A DNA stretch of 23,599 nt from a virus, in IMG/VR virus record IMGVR_UViG_3300008267_000391, positions 1-23,599 of that record, one strand, 5' to 3'. A program made the position numbers and the translations under genes. Positions 1 to 8,317 of this stretch are shown here, in pieces (position 1 is the first letter of the stretch; each line of letters begins with the position of its first letter). Below the pieces are notes generated by a model. The model was not told the origin of the DNA, ran no database searches, and saw only the letters and a program-made list of their open reading frames with translations.

Positions 1-3000
1 TGTTACGGTAGGGGTTATTAATCCTGTACATCCATTAGGGTCAGCTGCGATGATTAAACCTGTTCCACCTGAAACTTGGTACCATGCAAATCCATCAGAG
101 TAGAAACCATCTGTAGCCGGATTAGTTGGATTAGGTCCAGCATCTAAATAAATAAATTCACCCACATTAGGTGCGGTACCACCTGATGAAGGAGCGTATA
201 AAGTTTCAGGTGATGACCAATAGTCACTACAAGCCGTTGTCTCAGTAGTTCCTGTTCCTAAGGTGTAAGAGTAAAAACCTATGGTTGGAGTTACTGAAGT
301 TGTTATAGTTGGAGTTACAGATTTAGTTGGGGTCACTGTTGGGGTATTAGTTGGTGTCTCAGAAGGTGTCTGTGTCACTGTATTAGTATTAGTCGGAGTT
401 ATAGAAAGTGTTGGAGTTATAGTTGGTGTAATCGAAGGGGTAACAGTAGGTGTAGGACTTGGGCAAACACCAAACGCACCAACTACGTTACCTCCAGTAT
501 CAAGTTCGCACACAACTCCACCCAAAGAATAATATCCTGACATTACAACTGTAACAGGTCCATACTGTGAGTTATAGAATTCGCTATTGTAATCGAACAA
601 AGATGCTACACCATATATAGTAGTCGTACCCGTTCCAAAACAAGCGTCATACTGTGTAGCACCTGAACTAACTGAGAATAAATATCTATAACCACTCGGG
701 GTAATTGTTGGTGTAACCGATGGTGTAGGTGTTGTTGTTGCAGATATTGATGGAGTAATAGTTATAGTTGGGGTTATTGAAGGCGTTGGGGTTGGACTTA
801 CACAAATAACATCATTAATAGATGTACAATTTATTATAAAATCTATAATAATAGTAAAACTTATGGTTTCATCCCTATATCCACCTGAACCTGATGAAAC
901 TATACTTATGGCATTAGTATCTGCATCAACAACACAACTAACAATATTAGGTATTGTTAAAACCGAACTTTGTATAATTCCAGCAAAATAACCAAGGTCA
1001 GGTATATCATTAAATGATTGTGTATAATAAAAAGGGAATTGGTAGTCAATTCCTGAAATATTTACTCTAAATGAAAAAGTTGCACTACTTAAAGAACACC
1101 CAATAGCGTTTGAAACTAATGATGTATATCCAGAATACATCATATTCTTTAACGTAAACTTTGTCGACTGAGTTGTATTTACAGTACCTTCTTTAAATTT
1201 TACAGTATAATTAGAAGCACTTAATGGGTTACATGATATTGTTGTAAAGGTTTTTTGTGTACATCCACTATAATTTGAAATCGTTAAGCTGTAGGTTCCA
1301 GCGGTTAATCCTGTGACAAAAATACCTGTTTGATTTCCAACATTCTCACTCCAAGTAAAAGTAAAAGGACCATCAGCATCTTTAATTAATGCGGTAATTG
1401 TTCCTGAATTACCGTCAACACAACTTGTTGGATATAAAAATACTGAAAGTAAATCTGAAGAGGTGACAAATAAATCTTGACTTCTAGTACATCCAAATTG
1501 GTCCGTAACAAAAACAGTGTGTGGACCAGGTTTTAGTGAGTCAAATGTGTAAGACTCAGCAGGACTTTCGGGAGTTTTAAGTCCATTAGAGAGTGAATAA
1601 GTGTATTTTAAATCATTTCTAATTGGGTTGTTTACACTGACGCTAATACTTCCGTTATCCCCTCCGCACTGTGTTCCCACAGCAGATGCTGAAATATCAA
1701 AATTATAATAATTTTCTATTGTAATATTTTCATTATAGGTGCAAACCCCTTTAGTGTCGGTTATTGTAAGTAGATATGAACCTGGTGATAGTGAAGTGAA
1801 AGATGCCGAACTAGATATAACATTTTGACTTGATAAATTACCATTAATTCCTGATAGTGCGTAATTATATGGGGGTGACCCTCCTATTAAGTTTATATTA
1901 AGACTACCTGGTGCCAAACAATTGGCATCTTTTTTTATTGTGTTTATTACGGAAAATGAACTTGGTGTAAGTAAAGTAACTTTAGCTGAAGTAGTACAAA
2001 GACCTGAGTCAGTAACATTTAATGTGTAATTTCCAGAACTAAGACCTGTAAATGTAACTTGATTTGATAAAATAACTTGTGAATCACCGTTACTAAGTTG
2101 ATAATAAAATGGTGGTGTACCTCCTGAAAAATTAAATGTTATAGCACCATCACTTCCAAAACATGAGGGAGAAATAATAATATAGTCAATTAATCCAGGT
2201 TGTGGTGCAACTCCAACTGTTGCACTTTTTGTTTTTGTACATCCTCCCGCATCGGTAATAGTTAATGAATAAGTATTACTATTTAAACCGGTTATACTTA
2301 TGTTTGTGTTACCTGTTGTTATATTATAAGATGAATCAATATTTCCAGACCATTTGTAAGTATATGGTGGAGTTCCAGTCACACCTGTAAGGTGTATTTG
2401 ACCATTACCTAAAGAACAGAAAGGACTATCTATAACATAAAAACCAAAATCTAAATTAGAACTTGATTTTACCAAAGTTGTTTGGCTAGTTGCCATACAT
2501 CCACCTAAATCTTCAGCCATAACATAATATAATCCTGGTAATAAATTTATAAAACTACTGTAAACTGATGTAACAGTCTTAGCGGTAATAGGTTCAGTAG
2601 ATGTGGTATCAATACCTAAATTTATTGGCTGTCCACTAAAATCATATAATCTTAGAATATTTCTATTGTATATGTTTGGGGTATATACTTGTAATGCCCC
2701 ATTAGAACCTCCACAAAAAGTATTAGTTGTTGAACTTATACTTACTGTATTTGATGTTGTCACATAAAAACCTCCTGAAGATACTGAAGAGTCCAAATCA
2801 GTCAAATAAAACGTATAAGCTCCCCCGCTTAATCCAGTAATGACGTATGGATTTTCCGTTAAAGTTTGGGATGAAAAAGTAATTCCTGACACAGGATTAG
2901 TCCAAGTAATAGTCAAGGGTGGAGTTGAAGCGGTGTAACTTAAAGAAAACGCACCGAGAGATGAATTGGTGCAATCACCTGTCAAATTATAACTATAATT

Positions 3001-3012
3001 TATTTGTCCCAT
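1..3012 (-). CDS. SprB-repeat, Thr/Pro-linker phage adhesin or tail fibre (partial, C-terminus outside window)
   Basis: The frame is open for all 1004 codons from the ATG at 3010-3012 to the window edge, so the stop lies outside. Residues 14-584 hold seven modules of about 80-100 residues. Each begins near a Cys (14, 100, 199, 284, 365, 449, 531). The clearest carry G-T-P-P-Y/F-x-Y, then T/S-G-L-x-x-G/N-x-Y, then T-D or S-N before a closing Cys. This is the pattern of SprB/PKD-like repeats in Bacteroidota surface proteins. After a linking domain (about 585-738), Thr/Pro-rich linkers at 739-773 and 851-911 separate globular modules, and a third linker begins at 999. No signal peptide or membrane segment is visible, as expected for a virion protein. 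The start lies 3 bases after the GpI-like gene, in a TAATAGATG junction. I infer a receptor-binding fibre from repeats, size and position; a host-type adhesin function is less likely but not excluded. Confidence 0.8.
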   Translation of the reverse strand, partial: MGQINYSYNLTGDCTNSSLGAFSLSYTASTPPLTITWTNPVSGITFSSQTLTENPYVITGLSGGAYTFYLTDLDSSVSSGGFYVTTSNTVSISSTTNTFCGGSNGALQVYTPNIYNRNILRLYDFSGQPINLGIDTTSTEPITAKTVTSVYSSFINLLPGLYYVMAEDLGGCMATSQTTLVKSSSNLDFGFYVIDSPFCSLGNGQIHLTGVTGTPPYTYKWSGNIDSSYNITTGNTNISITGLNSNTYSLTITDAGGCTKTKSATVGVAPQPGLIDYIIISPSCFGSDGAITFNFSGGTPPFYYQLSNGDSQVILSNQVTFTGLSSGNYTLNVTDSGLCTTSAKVTLLTPSSFSVINTIKKDANCLAPGSLNINLIGGSPPYNYALSGINGNLSSQNVISSSASFTSLSPGSYLLTITDTKGVCTYNENITIENYYNFDISASAVGTQCGGDNGSISVSVNNPIRNDLKYTYSLSNGLKTPESPAESYTFDSLKPGPHTVFVTDQFGCTRSQDLFVTSSDLLSVFLYPTSCVDGNSGTITALIKDADGPFTFTWSENVGNQTGIFVTGLTAGTYSLTISNYSGCTQKTFTTISCNPLSASNYTVKFKEGTVNTTQSTKFTLKNMMYSGYTSLVSNAIGCSLSSATFSFRVNISGIDYQFPFYYTQSFNDIPDLGYFAGIIQSSVLTIPNIVSCVVDADTNAISIVSSGSGGYRDETISFTIIIDFIINCTSINDVICVSPTPTPSITPTITITPSISATTTPTPSVTPTITPSGYRYLFSVSSGATQYDACFGTGTTTIYGVASLFDYNSEFYNSQYGPVTVVMSGYYSLGGVVCELDTGGNVVGAFGVCPSPTPTVTPSITPTITPTLSITPTNTNTVTQTPSETPTNTPTVTPTKSVTPTITTSVTPTIGFYSYTLGTGTTETTACSDYWSSPETLYAPSSGGTAPNVGEFIYLDAGPNPTNPATDGFYSDGFAWYQVSGGTGLIIAADPNGCTGLITPTVT
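280..462 (-). repeat. Thr/Pro-rich linker 2
   Basis: This stretch encodes residues 851-911, a longer Thr/Pro/Ser run of units such as TPTVTPS and TPTNTPT. It separates two globular modules (about 774-850 and 912-998). Both of those modules open with an aromatic G-Y/F-x-Y/S-Y-x-x-x-x-G-x-x-T motif and a Cys about 5-8 residues further on. A third linker begins at 1-18 (I-T-P-T-V-T), so the linker-module unit probably continues beyond the window. Confidence 0.85.
694..798 (-). repeat. Thr/Pro-rich linker 1
   Basis: This stretch encodes residues 739-773 of the fibre-like protein. It is a low-complexity run of T-P, S-I-T-P and T-I-T-P units. Such runs usually form extended stalks between folded domains. 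At the DNA level it appears on the plus strand as imperfect GTTGGNGT-type units. Confidence 0.85.
1261..2973 (-). repeat. Seven degenerate SprB/PKD-like protein modules
   Basis: Successive module starts are spaced 86, 99, 85, 81, 84 and 82 residues apart. Modules 3 to 7 fit the consensus best, for example GTPPYTYKWSG with ITGL and NTYSLTITDAGGC in module 3, and GGTPPFYYQLSNG with FTGLSSGNYTLNVTD in module 4. Modules 2 to 7 each have a Cys near the start and a closing Cys (172, 258, 339, 424, 508, 584), so one disulfide or paired-Cys site per module is possible. Module 1 lacks the closing Cys. The copies are divergent at the DNA level, so this is an old protein repeat rather than a recent tandem duplication. 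Confidence 0.75.
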
Positions 3013-3015
3013 CTA

Positions 3016-5964
3016 TTATAAACAACCAAATTGTACATTTATGAATTGTAAATCAAATTCTACTGATTGTATCTGAATACAATCTTGAGATTGTAGAGTT
3101 AATACATTATTCTCAAAGGTTGCTTCTATACTTATAGTAATGAACTCCTCAAGTAAAAACCCAATCCCTTGTGTAATAAATGTACTCCAATCAGTATCTC
3201 TGATAATATAATCAGGAGCTTGGTAAATTGTAGGATTAGTATATTGTAAAGTATAAGTTTGTGAATTTTTCACAATCACTAGTTGGAATCCATACTGAAG
3301 ACTTTTAATAAACGGTACAGTTCCTCCGCAATCAACCTCATTTAAAAGAGCATTTGTTTGAAACTGTATTTCATTACCGTTATAGGTTAAATCGACAGTT
3401 ACGTCAGTGGTGTTACAATCGCTTGGGGCGAAACCTCCGAACACTTGTGGCCCCGCAACATTAAAATCAACAGGTAAACATCCTCTCTGTAATCTATAAA
3501 CAAATTTTTGTCTGTGAAAAATAGAATTTTCAATTCTTGTTCCAGTATTCCAAATAGTACTTGCAGGTATGAATTGTTCAACTAATCTTATCCAAAAATC
3601 GCCAATACCATTTATATACTTTGTCATTGCGGAGTATGAGAAATTATTATTTTGAATACCTAAATCATCATACATAGTAAGATATTTGTAGTATAAACTT
3701 TGTAAAGTAGGGTACCCACCTGTTTTACCATCAGATGACTGTTGTCTATGTCTAACATTAATCATATTAGTCCAAAAAGTTTCTTTAAATTCGAAAAAAT
3801 CTTTAACTTGTGGTTTTGGACTTATTACTGTTGAGTCAACATTTTCAAAAATTGCAAAATTTTCAGTTTCGGGTAATTTTGTTATTCCACTGTAAGGTAT
3901 TGGATAATTTTTAGTGTTTGACATATACCAAACATCATAAGTAAGGGCTTGAGCGGGATTTAAAAATAAATCAACATTTTTTACATTAAGAACTAATTTA
4001 TCATTTGCAACTTGATAGTAAGCGTCAAAATTACCGTCACTATTTTTTCTTAATTCTTGGCTTTCAATCCATGATTTTTTATTATCTATTGTTTTCTGTA
4101 ATTCAAATCCCGCACCTAAATATGGAAAATATCTAAATCTATCAAGATACTTTTCACCATAAGAAAATGGTTCCAATGTGGTTTGAACACTTGGACTTTC
4201 ACCTGTAAAAACACTTGTAACATTATCTATAATTTGTGGGCTTCTATGTTGTGGCGTAGACTCAAACCAACCTGAACCTTTTTGGAAATAAAAATTATCA
4301 CTATATTCAGGTACCTTTGGATAACCTTCGTCATCTAAGGGGTAATCATTTATAGTTACTGAAACGTCTTGTATGACAGTTGATGACGTGAACGCAGTGT
4401 ACGGTGCTCCGTTAAACCTGTAAGTATTAAGAGGGTCCAAAGTTGCAAATGAGTTTGTGAATGTCCCACCTAAAACTGTACTATATAAACTATTGAATCT
4501 TTGTAGTGAAAATTTGCCGTCAGCTAAATAAACATGTTCATTAAATTCAACTAAAGCCTCGGGAGCACCAATATTACTCATAAGAAATTCAATCGCCCTT
4601 CTTGTACCTTTAGATTTAAAAAGGTAGGCAGAGTTCATTATTAAATTTCTATAGTATTGATAATTTAGTTCATCAGTAGATAAACCATTAACTAAACCTG
4701 GAAAATCACTTGTGTTTTGTTGGTAGATTGTAGATAAAAATCCATCACTTTGGACTGGTGAAATATTAGTTTTCCATCCCAAAGTTTCAGCAACATTTGG
4801 TAATAATTTAGATGGTACATCATTTCCAACATTATAATTTATTGAAACCATGTGAGATATGGAGTCAATATATTTTTTACTTTCGTCAAAACTTCTCCCG
4901 TAAATCTTCAAAGTTTTTACGGCTTTACCGTCCATAGTATCAAATTCCTTTAAAGATTCGGTTGTATAAAATCTTGAAACTAAATCGGTTTGGTCTTGGT
5001 CAAAACTTTGTCCAATTATATCAAGTTTTTCTAAGTACTTAATATATGCCGGTGACTTAATATCTAAGTTCCACAAACCATCCAATGGCCAAGTAAGTAC
5101 TTCAAGTTTGATAAAATCATTTCCGTCAGGTGCCTCTGTTTTAACTTGGAACTTTGAGGTGTAGATTGGGTATGTATATCTATTTAATAGTAATTCTTCA
5201 ACTTCATCTAATTCTAAATTAAAAATTTCATTTACCGTAAAATCATTCGGTCTAATAATTAAAGTCTGTGTTGTAGTTGGTGTCCCGCTAAATGGATTAC
5301 CTTTAACTAAAATAGATAAGGTTCCCGCCGTTAAAGAAGTAGTTCCAGTCATATCAACAACACTGTAGGAACCGCTGGAGGTTTCCAAAATGTAACTACT
5401 ATAATAAGAAGAAAAATCTCTGTATTTTGAAACTTCAAATTCTAAAGAAGAAATATTTACAGATGAATTACGAGAATAATCAATATAAAAAGGATTACTC
5501 AAAGTAGAGGCGTCAAATTGTATAAAAGTAAAATCTTCTTCAGAGTTATATGATATATTAAATGCCGTATTACCCGTAGAGTAATTGGACCTTATGGTAT
5601 TTGACTCAATAGCCGCAGGAAAATGGTTAATTATATTAATAACCGCAGCCGAAAATCTTTTACTTAGTGGTCCATAGGCGACAAAATTTAAAACATTAGT
5701 TTCGTCAAAATTAGGATAAATTTTAAAATTAACATTGTTGATTTTTGCGGCTTGTACTGTATCGGTAATTTGTAGATTGTCTAAAGTATAGGGTAATGAA
5801 AATGTACCAGTGTCAAAAAAACGATTATCTTTTTCTGTTACAGTAGTTGTGAATTGAAAATTACCTTGCGTAAGTCCCCCTCCTTGGACTACTTGTAGTC
5901 CAACAATATTATCAAAAGGATTTGCTTCGGATATTCTTTGTTGTGGGGGGCAAGTATATGACAT
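3016..5964 (-). CDS. Baseplate/tail protein with GpI/gp7-like region
   Basis: This is a 982-residue protein with no signal peptide or membrane segment. Residues about 305-475 contain helical segments ending in L-F-K-S-K-G-T-R-R-A-I-E-F-L (448-461). A K-G-T-x-x-A-I-E motif of this kind is characteristic of phage tail protein GpI, which corresponds to part of T4 wedge protein gp7. Upstream of it is an N-L-G-W-like turn, here E-T-L-G-W (393-397). A second notable block near residues 780-850 includes V-E-Q-F-I-P-A-S-T-I-W and an F-H-R-Q-K-F pattern. The N-terminal 250 residues and the C-terminal 120 look beta-rich. The gene starts 3 bases after the previous stop, with consecutive TAA and TAG codons before the ATG, and is followed 3 bases later by the fibre-like gene. 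Its place just before the fibre supports a GpI-type wedge role. The family match is by eye and moderate; the whole protein is far longer than P2 GpI. Confidence 0.6.
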   Translation of the reverse strand: MSYTCPPQQRISEANPFDNIVGLQVVQGGGLTQGNFQFTTTVTEKDNRFFDTGTFSLPYTLDNLQITDTVQAAKINNVNFKIYPNFDETNVLNFVAYGPLSKRFSAAVINIINHFPAAIESNTIRSNYSTGNTAFNISYNSEEDFTFIQFDASTLSNPFYIDYSRNSSVNISSLEFEVSKYRDFSSYYSSYILETSSGSYSVVDMTGTTSLTAGTLSILVKGNPFSGTPTTTQTLIIRPNDFTVNEIFNLELDEVEELLLNRYTYPIYTSKFQVKTEAPDGNDFIKLEVLTWPLDGLWNLDIKSPAYIKYLEKLDIIGQSFDQDQTDLVSRFYTTESLKEFDTMDGKAVKTLKIYGRSFDESKKYIDSISHMVSINYNVGNDVPSKLLPNVAETLGWKTNISPVQSDGFLSTIYQQNTSDFPGLVNGLSTDELNYQYYRNLIMNSAYLFKSKGTRRAIEFLMSNIGAPEALVEFNEHVYLADGKFSLQRFNSLYSTVLGGTFTNSFATLDPLNTYRFNGAPYTAFTSSTVIQDVSVTINDYPLDDEGYPKVPEYSDNFYFQKGSGWFESTPQHRSPQIIDNVTSVFTGESPSVQTTLEPFSYGEKYLDRFRYFPYLGAGFELQKTIDNKKSWIESQELRKNSDGNFDAYYQVANDKLVLNVKNVDLFLNPAQALTYDVWYMSNTKNYPIPYSGITKLPETENFAIFENVDSTVISPKPQVKDFFEFKETFWTNMINVRHRQQSSDGKTGGYPTLQSLYYKYLTMYDDLGIQNNNFSYSAMTKYINGIGDFWIRLVEQFIPASTIWNTGTRIENSIFHRQKFVYRLQRGCLPVDFNVAGPQVFGGFAPSDCNTTDVTVDLTYNGNEIQFQTNALLNEVDCGGTVPFIKSLQYGFQLVIVKNSQTYTLQYTNPTIYQAPDYIIRDTDWSTFITQGIGFLLEEFITISIEATFENNVLTLQSQDCIQIQSVEFDLQFINVQFGCL

Positions 5965-5967
5965 CTA

Positions 5968-6879
5968 TTATTGGATAGTTATTATATTTTGGAAATTTTT
6001 ACTAAAATCAATATTGTTAATTCTATCTTGTCTAACCTCATAGAGTAATTCGTTGAATTGGTCACGGATTACATACAAGTTATATTGTCTATAGATGTTA
6101 TTATCAGAGTCGTACATTGTGTAAATACCATCTTCAATTGACTTAGTTTGATTACCGTAAAGAGCAATTGCAAGTGTTGAGGCGTCGTGTTCAACAATCT
6201 CAACTTCTACAACAGTCGGGTTGAAGAAAGTATTAGTTATAATAATATTTTGAGCTGGATTACCAATAAAAGGTGTTGCGTTAGGTCTTGTTGTGGGTGA
6301 TGATGAAGGGGTTAGGGTACAAAATATTAAGTTTGTAGTTCCTTCAGAGTATCTGTATCTAACAGCCTTTTGTAATGTATTAGTTAGATTTTGAGTAACT
6401 GGTTCACAGTAGAATGATGAAGTTATTATTCTATAAAAATTTGGTATTTTTGTCCCATCATCATTTAGGTATTCAACCCTAAAACCTACAAGTCCTTGGT
6501 TAACAAATTTGTTTCTATAAGTTGATGGTACATCTTGTAAATTTATAATAATACCTTTAATATTTGGAGATGACGATAATACACCACAATCATTAATAAC
6601 TGTTCTAATTTGTGCGGGTCTAAAATATAAGGTATATATACCTAAAGCATTAAACTGGTCTGCCGGTAATGTCATGTTATACAGACCCCCAAGTAATTCA
6701 ACATCAGAGCCTCCAGTAGAGGCATTGTTAAAATAAGGTCTTAAATATTGTAAAGAGTCCAATCTTGTCAAAGTAAAATTTGAACTTTGGTCTCTTGAGG
6801 GTACGTAATGTAAAACTATCTCTACATCTTCGGGACTTACGTCTGCCGGTCTAACTATTCCATAATTACCTGTTGCCAC
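5968..6879 (-). CDS. Unrecognised phage structural protein (303 aa), GTG start
   Basis: I do not recognise this family. The 303 residues are beta-rich, acidic to neutral, and lack a signal peptide, membrane segment or catalytic motif. Features include G-I-Y-T-L-Y-F-R-P near residue 80, I-N-D-C-G-V-L about ten residues later, and a Ser/Thr/Pro turn (L-T-P-S-S-S-P-T) in the second half. The initiation codon is GTG (6877-6879); an in-frame TAA lies five codons upstream and there is no ATG between, so the start is well fixed. A 22-base AT-only-like gap separates it from the 471-residue gene, and it abuts the GpI-like gene at a TAATAGATG junction. Its place inside the baseplate block suggests a wedge or fibre-connecting component. 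That is inference from context only. Confidence 0.75.
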   Translation of the reverse strand: MATGNYGIVRPADVSPEDVEIVLHYVPSRDQSSNFTLTRLDSLQYLRPYFNNASTGGSDVELLGGLYNMTLPADQFNALGIYTLYFRPAQIRTVINDCGVLSSSPNIKGIIINLQDVPSTYRNKFVNQGLVGFRVEYLNDDGTKIPNFYRIITSSFYCEPVTQNLTNTLQKAVRYRYSEGTTNLIFCTLTPSSSPTTRPNATPFIGNPAQNIIITNTFFNPTVVEVEIVEHDASTLAIALYGNQTKSIEDGIYTMYDSDNNIYRQYNLYVIRDQFNELLYEVRQDRINNIDFSKNFQNIITIQ

Positions 6880-6901
6880 TATCTTAAAAAATTAAATTTT
6901 A

Positions 6902-8317
6902 TTATATATCGTCATAATTTCTAACATCAAAGAACTTATATCCATAAGTAGAAAGAGAACCAGTATTATTGATTTCTCCTATTCTTCTGAAATTTTCCAT
7001 TCCTGATATTTTACCTCTTTCAATAAATACATTTGATTGAATTATTGGCTGGTCAATTACATTCATTAGGTATTCTAATTTTGTAATTGAGGTCGCAGTT
7101 AAAGTATTATCGGTAAGTCCATAAGACTGTGCAACAAATACACTAGTTCCTGCCGAAAAATCCAAATAACTTTGGTCATTTATAGTATAAGCAGTATACT
7201 CGGGTGATTGTGAGGTCACAACACCTGTAGTACCATCTGCTAAATTTATTGTTAAGTTTGTTACATATGGGTTTGGTCCATATATTTTTAATTCTTCTAA
7301 TCTAGATTCAGTAAATCCAGATACAATAAACGGAACTGAGACAAAATTACTACTTACTTGGTCAGCAACTGTATTTTCAGAATCGTAAGTTGCAATAAAA
7401 TCTTGACTTGGTGGTGTTGTAGACCAAGAAAAATTACCTGGTTGGAACTCTACAGTCCCAAAAGGATTTGTTATTGGTGCTTGTGAATATGGTAATGTTA
7501 TATTTTTCTTTACCACATACGAACCTATAGAGGTATAACCAGTAAAAGTTATAGTATATCCTGTTGTCAACCCTACATCAGTATAAGTATGAAGTAGCGA
7601 TTCAGGAACTACAACTTCAACATTTTCTATTGGTGTTCCGTCACCCCAATTAATTATGAATGTTGAATTTTGTAGATATGTTTTACCACTAATAGATGTA
7701 TTATAAATTAAAACATCAAAAGGACTTTCTGTGTTAGCGGTAAAAACAAAATTAACTTCTTCAGAAAGTTGTGAGATTAATCCGTCAAAGGGTGAATAAT
7801 ATCCTAAATCTTCATAATCTTGTTTTAATAAAATTGGCACTGATAAATCTATTAGTTGTGACGTATTTAGTTGTTCAACTACCACATCAACAAAATTACC
7901 TGTAGTTATACTTCCATTTACATCTATTAATCCCACAGAAAATTGTACATACGAATCATTAGAAAAAAGACTATTAACAGTAAATACAGCTCTTTCCCCA
8001 TCTGAATTAGTTAGAGTTATAGTTGAGCCAGATTTTATTTTTGACAAATAACTACTCCAATTGTATCCATTTGAATCTTCGTTACTTATAGTTAAATTAT
8101 TTGTTAATTCTCCAATTGGGAAAAGAGGAGGTGAATAAGATATTGTGCCAGGTAAAAAAAATGTATTATTAATTCTTCGTTCTCCTAAATTTATAGTTCC
8201 AGCAGACAATACGTAAGATAGTCCTGAATAATAACCAAAACTAACACCACTATAACTTTGTGTAGTTAATTCATTTCTGAGAACTTCAGGTGATATTTTA
8301 ATTTTAAAAACTTCCAT
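6902..8317 (-). CDS. PKD-domain structural protein (471 aa)
   Basis: The centre of this protein (about residues 187-277) matches a PKD/Ig-like domain. It has F-x-x-x-T-x-S-P-F-D-V at the start, the strand I-I-N-W-G-D-G-T-P at 221-229, H-T-Y at 243-245, and a closing Y-T-I-T-F-T-G-Y-T strand pattern. W-G-D-G-T and H-x-Y are the defining PKD motifs. The flanking regions are beta-rich and unrecognised. There is no signal peptide. In phages such Ig-like domains decorate virions or baseplates and may bind glycans. The ATG overlaps the previous stop by one base (TAATG), which suggests translational coupling with the 346-residue gene. I infer a baseplate or tail decoration role. Confidence 0.75.
   Translation of the reverse strand: MEVFKIKISPEVLRNELTTQSYSGVSFGYYSGLSYVLSAGTINLGERRINNTFFLPGTISYSPPLFPIGELTNNLTISNEDSNGYNWSSYLSKIKSGSTITLTNSDGERAVFTVNSLFSNDSYVQFSVGLIDVNGSITTGNFVDVVVEQLNTSQLIDLSVPILLKQDYEDLGYYSPFDGLISQLSEEVNFVFTANTESPFDVLIYNTSISGKTYLQNSTFIINWGDGTPIENVEVVVPESLLHTYTDVGLTTGYTITFTGYTSIGSYVVKKNITLPYSQAPITNPFGTVEFQPGNFSWSTTPPSQDFIATYDSENTVADQVSSNFVSVPFIVSGFTESRLEELKIYGPNPYVTNLTINLADGTTGVVTSQSPEYTAYTINDQSYLDFSAGTSVFVAQSYGLTDNTLTATSITKLEYLMNVIDQPIIQSNVFIERGKISGMENFRRIGEINNTGSLSTYGYKFFDVRNYDDI

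Noticed and set aside
280-462. Tandem short repeats considered as a CRISPR array or iteron origin
   Set aside because: Repeats are imperfect, in codon register and lack spacers of regular length. They are explained by low-complexity coding.
281-532. Plus-strand reading frame of Val-Gly repeats
   Set aside because: It is the antisense image of the Thr/Pro linker codons. The minus strand is open across the whole region in frame with the SprB-like modules.
1-3012. Apparent 3 kb gene-free region at the left edge
   Set aside because: A single minus-strand frame is open from the ATG at 3012 to base 1, with coherent repeats, so this is a truncated gene.
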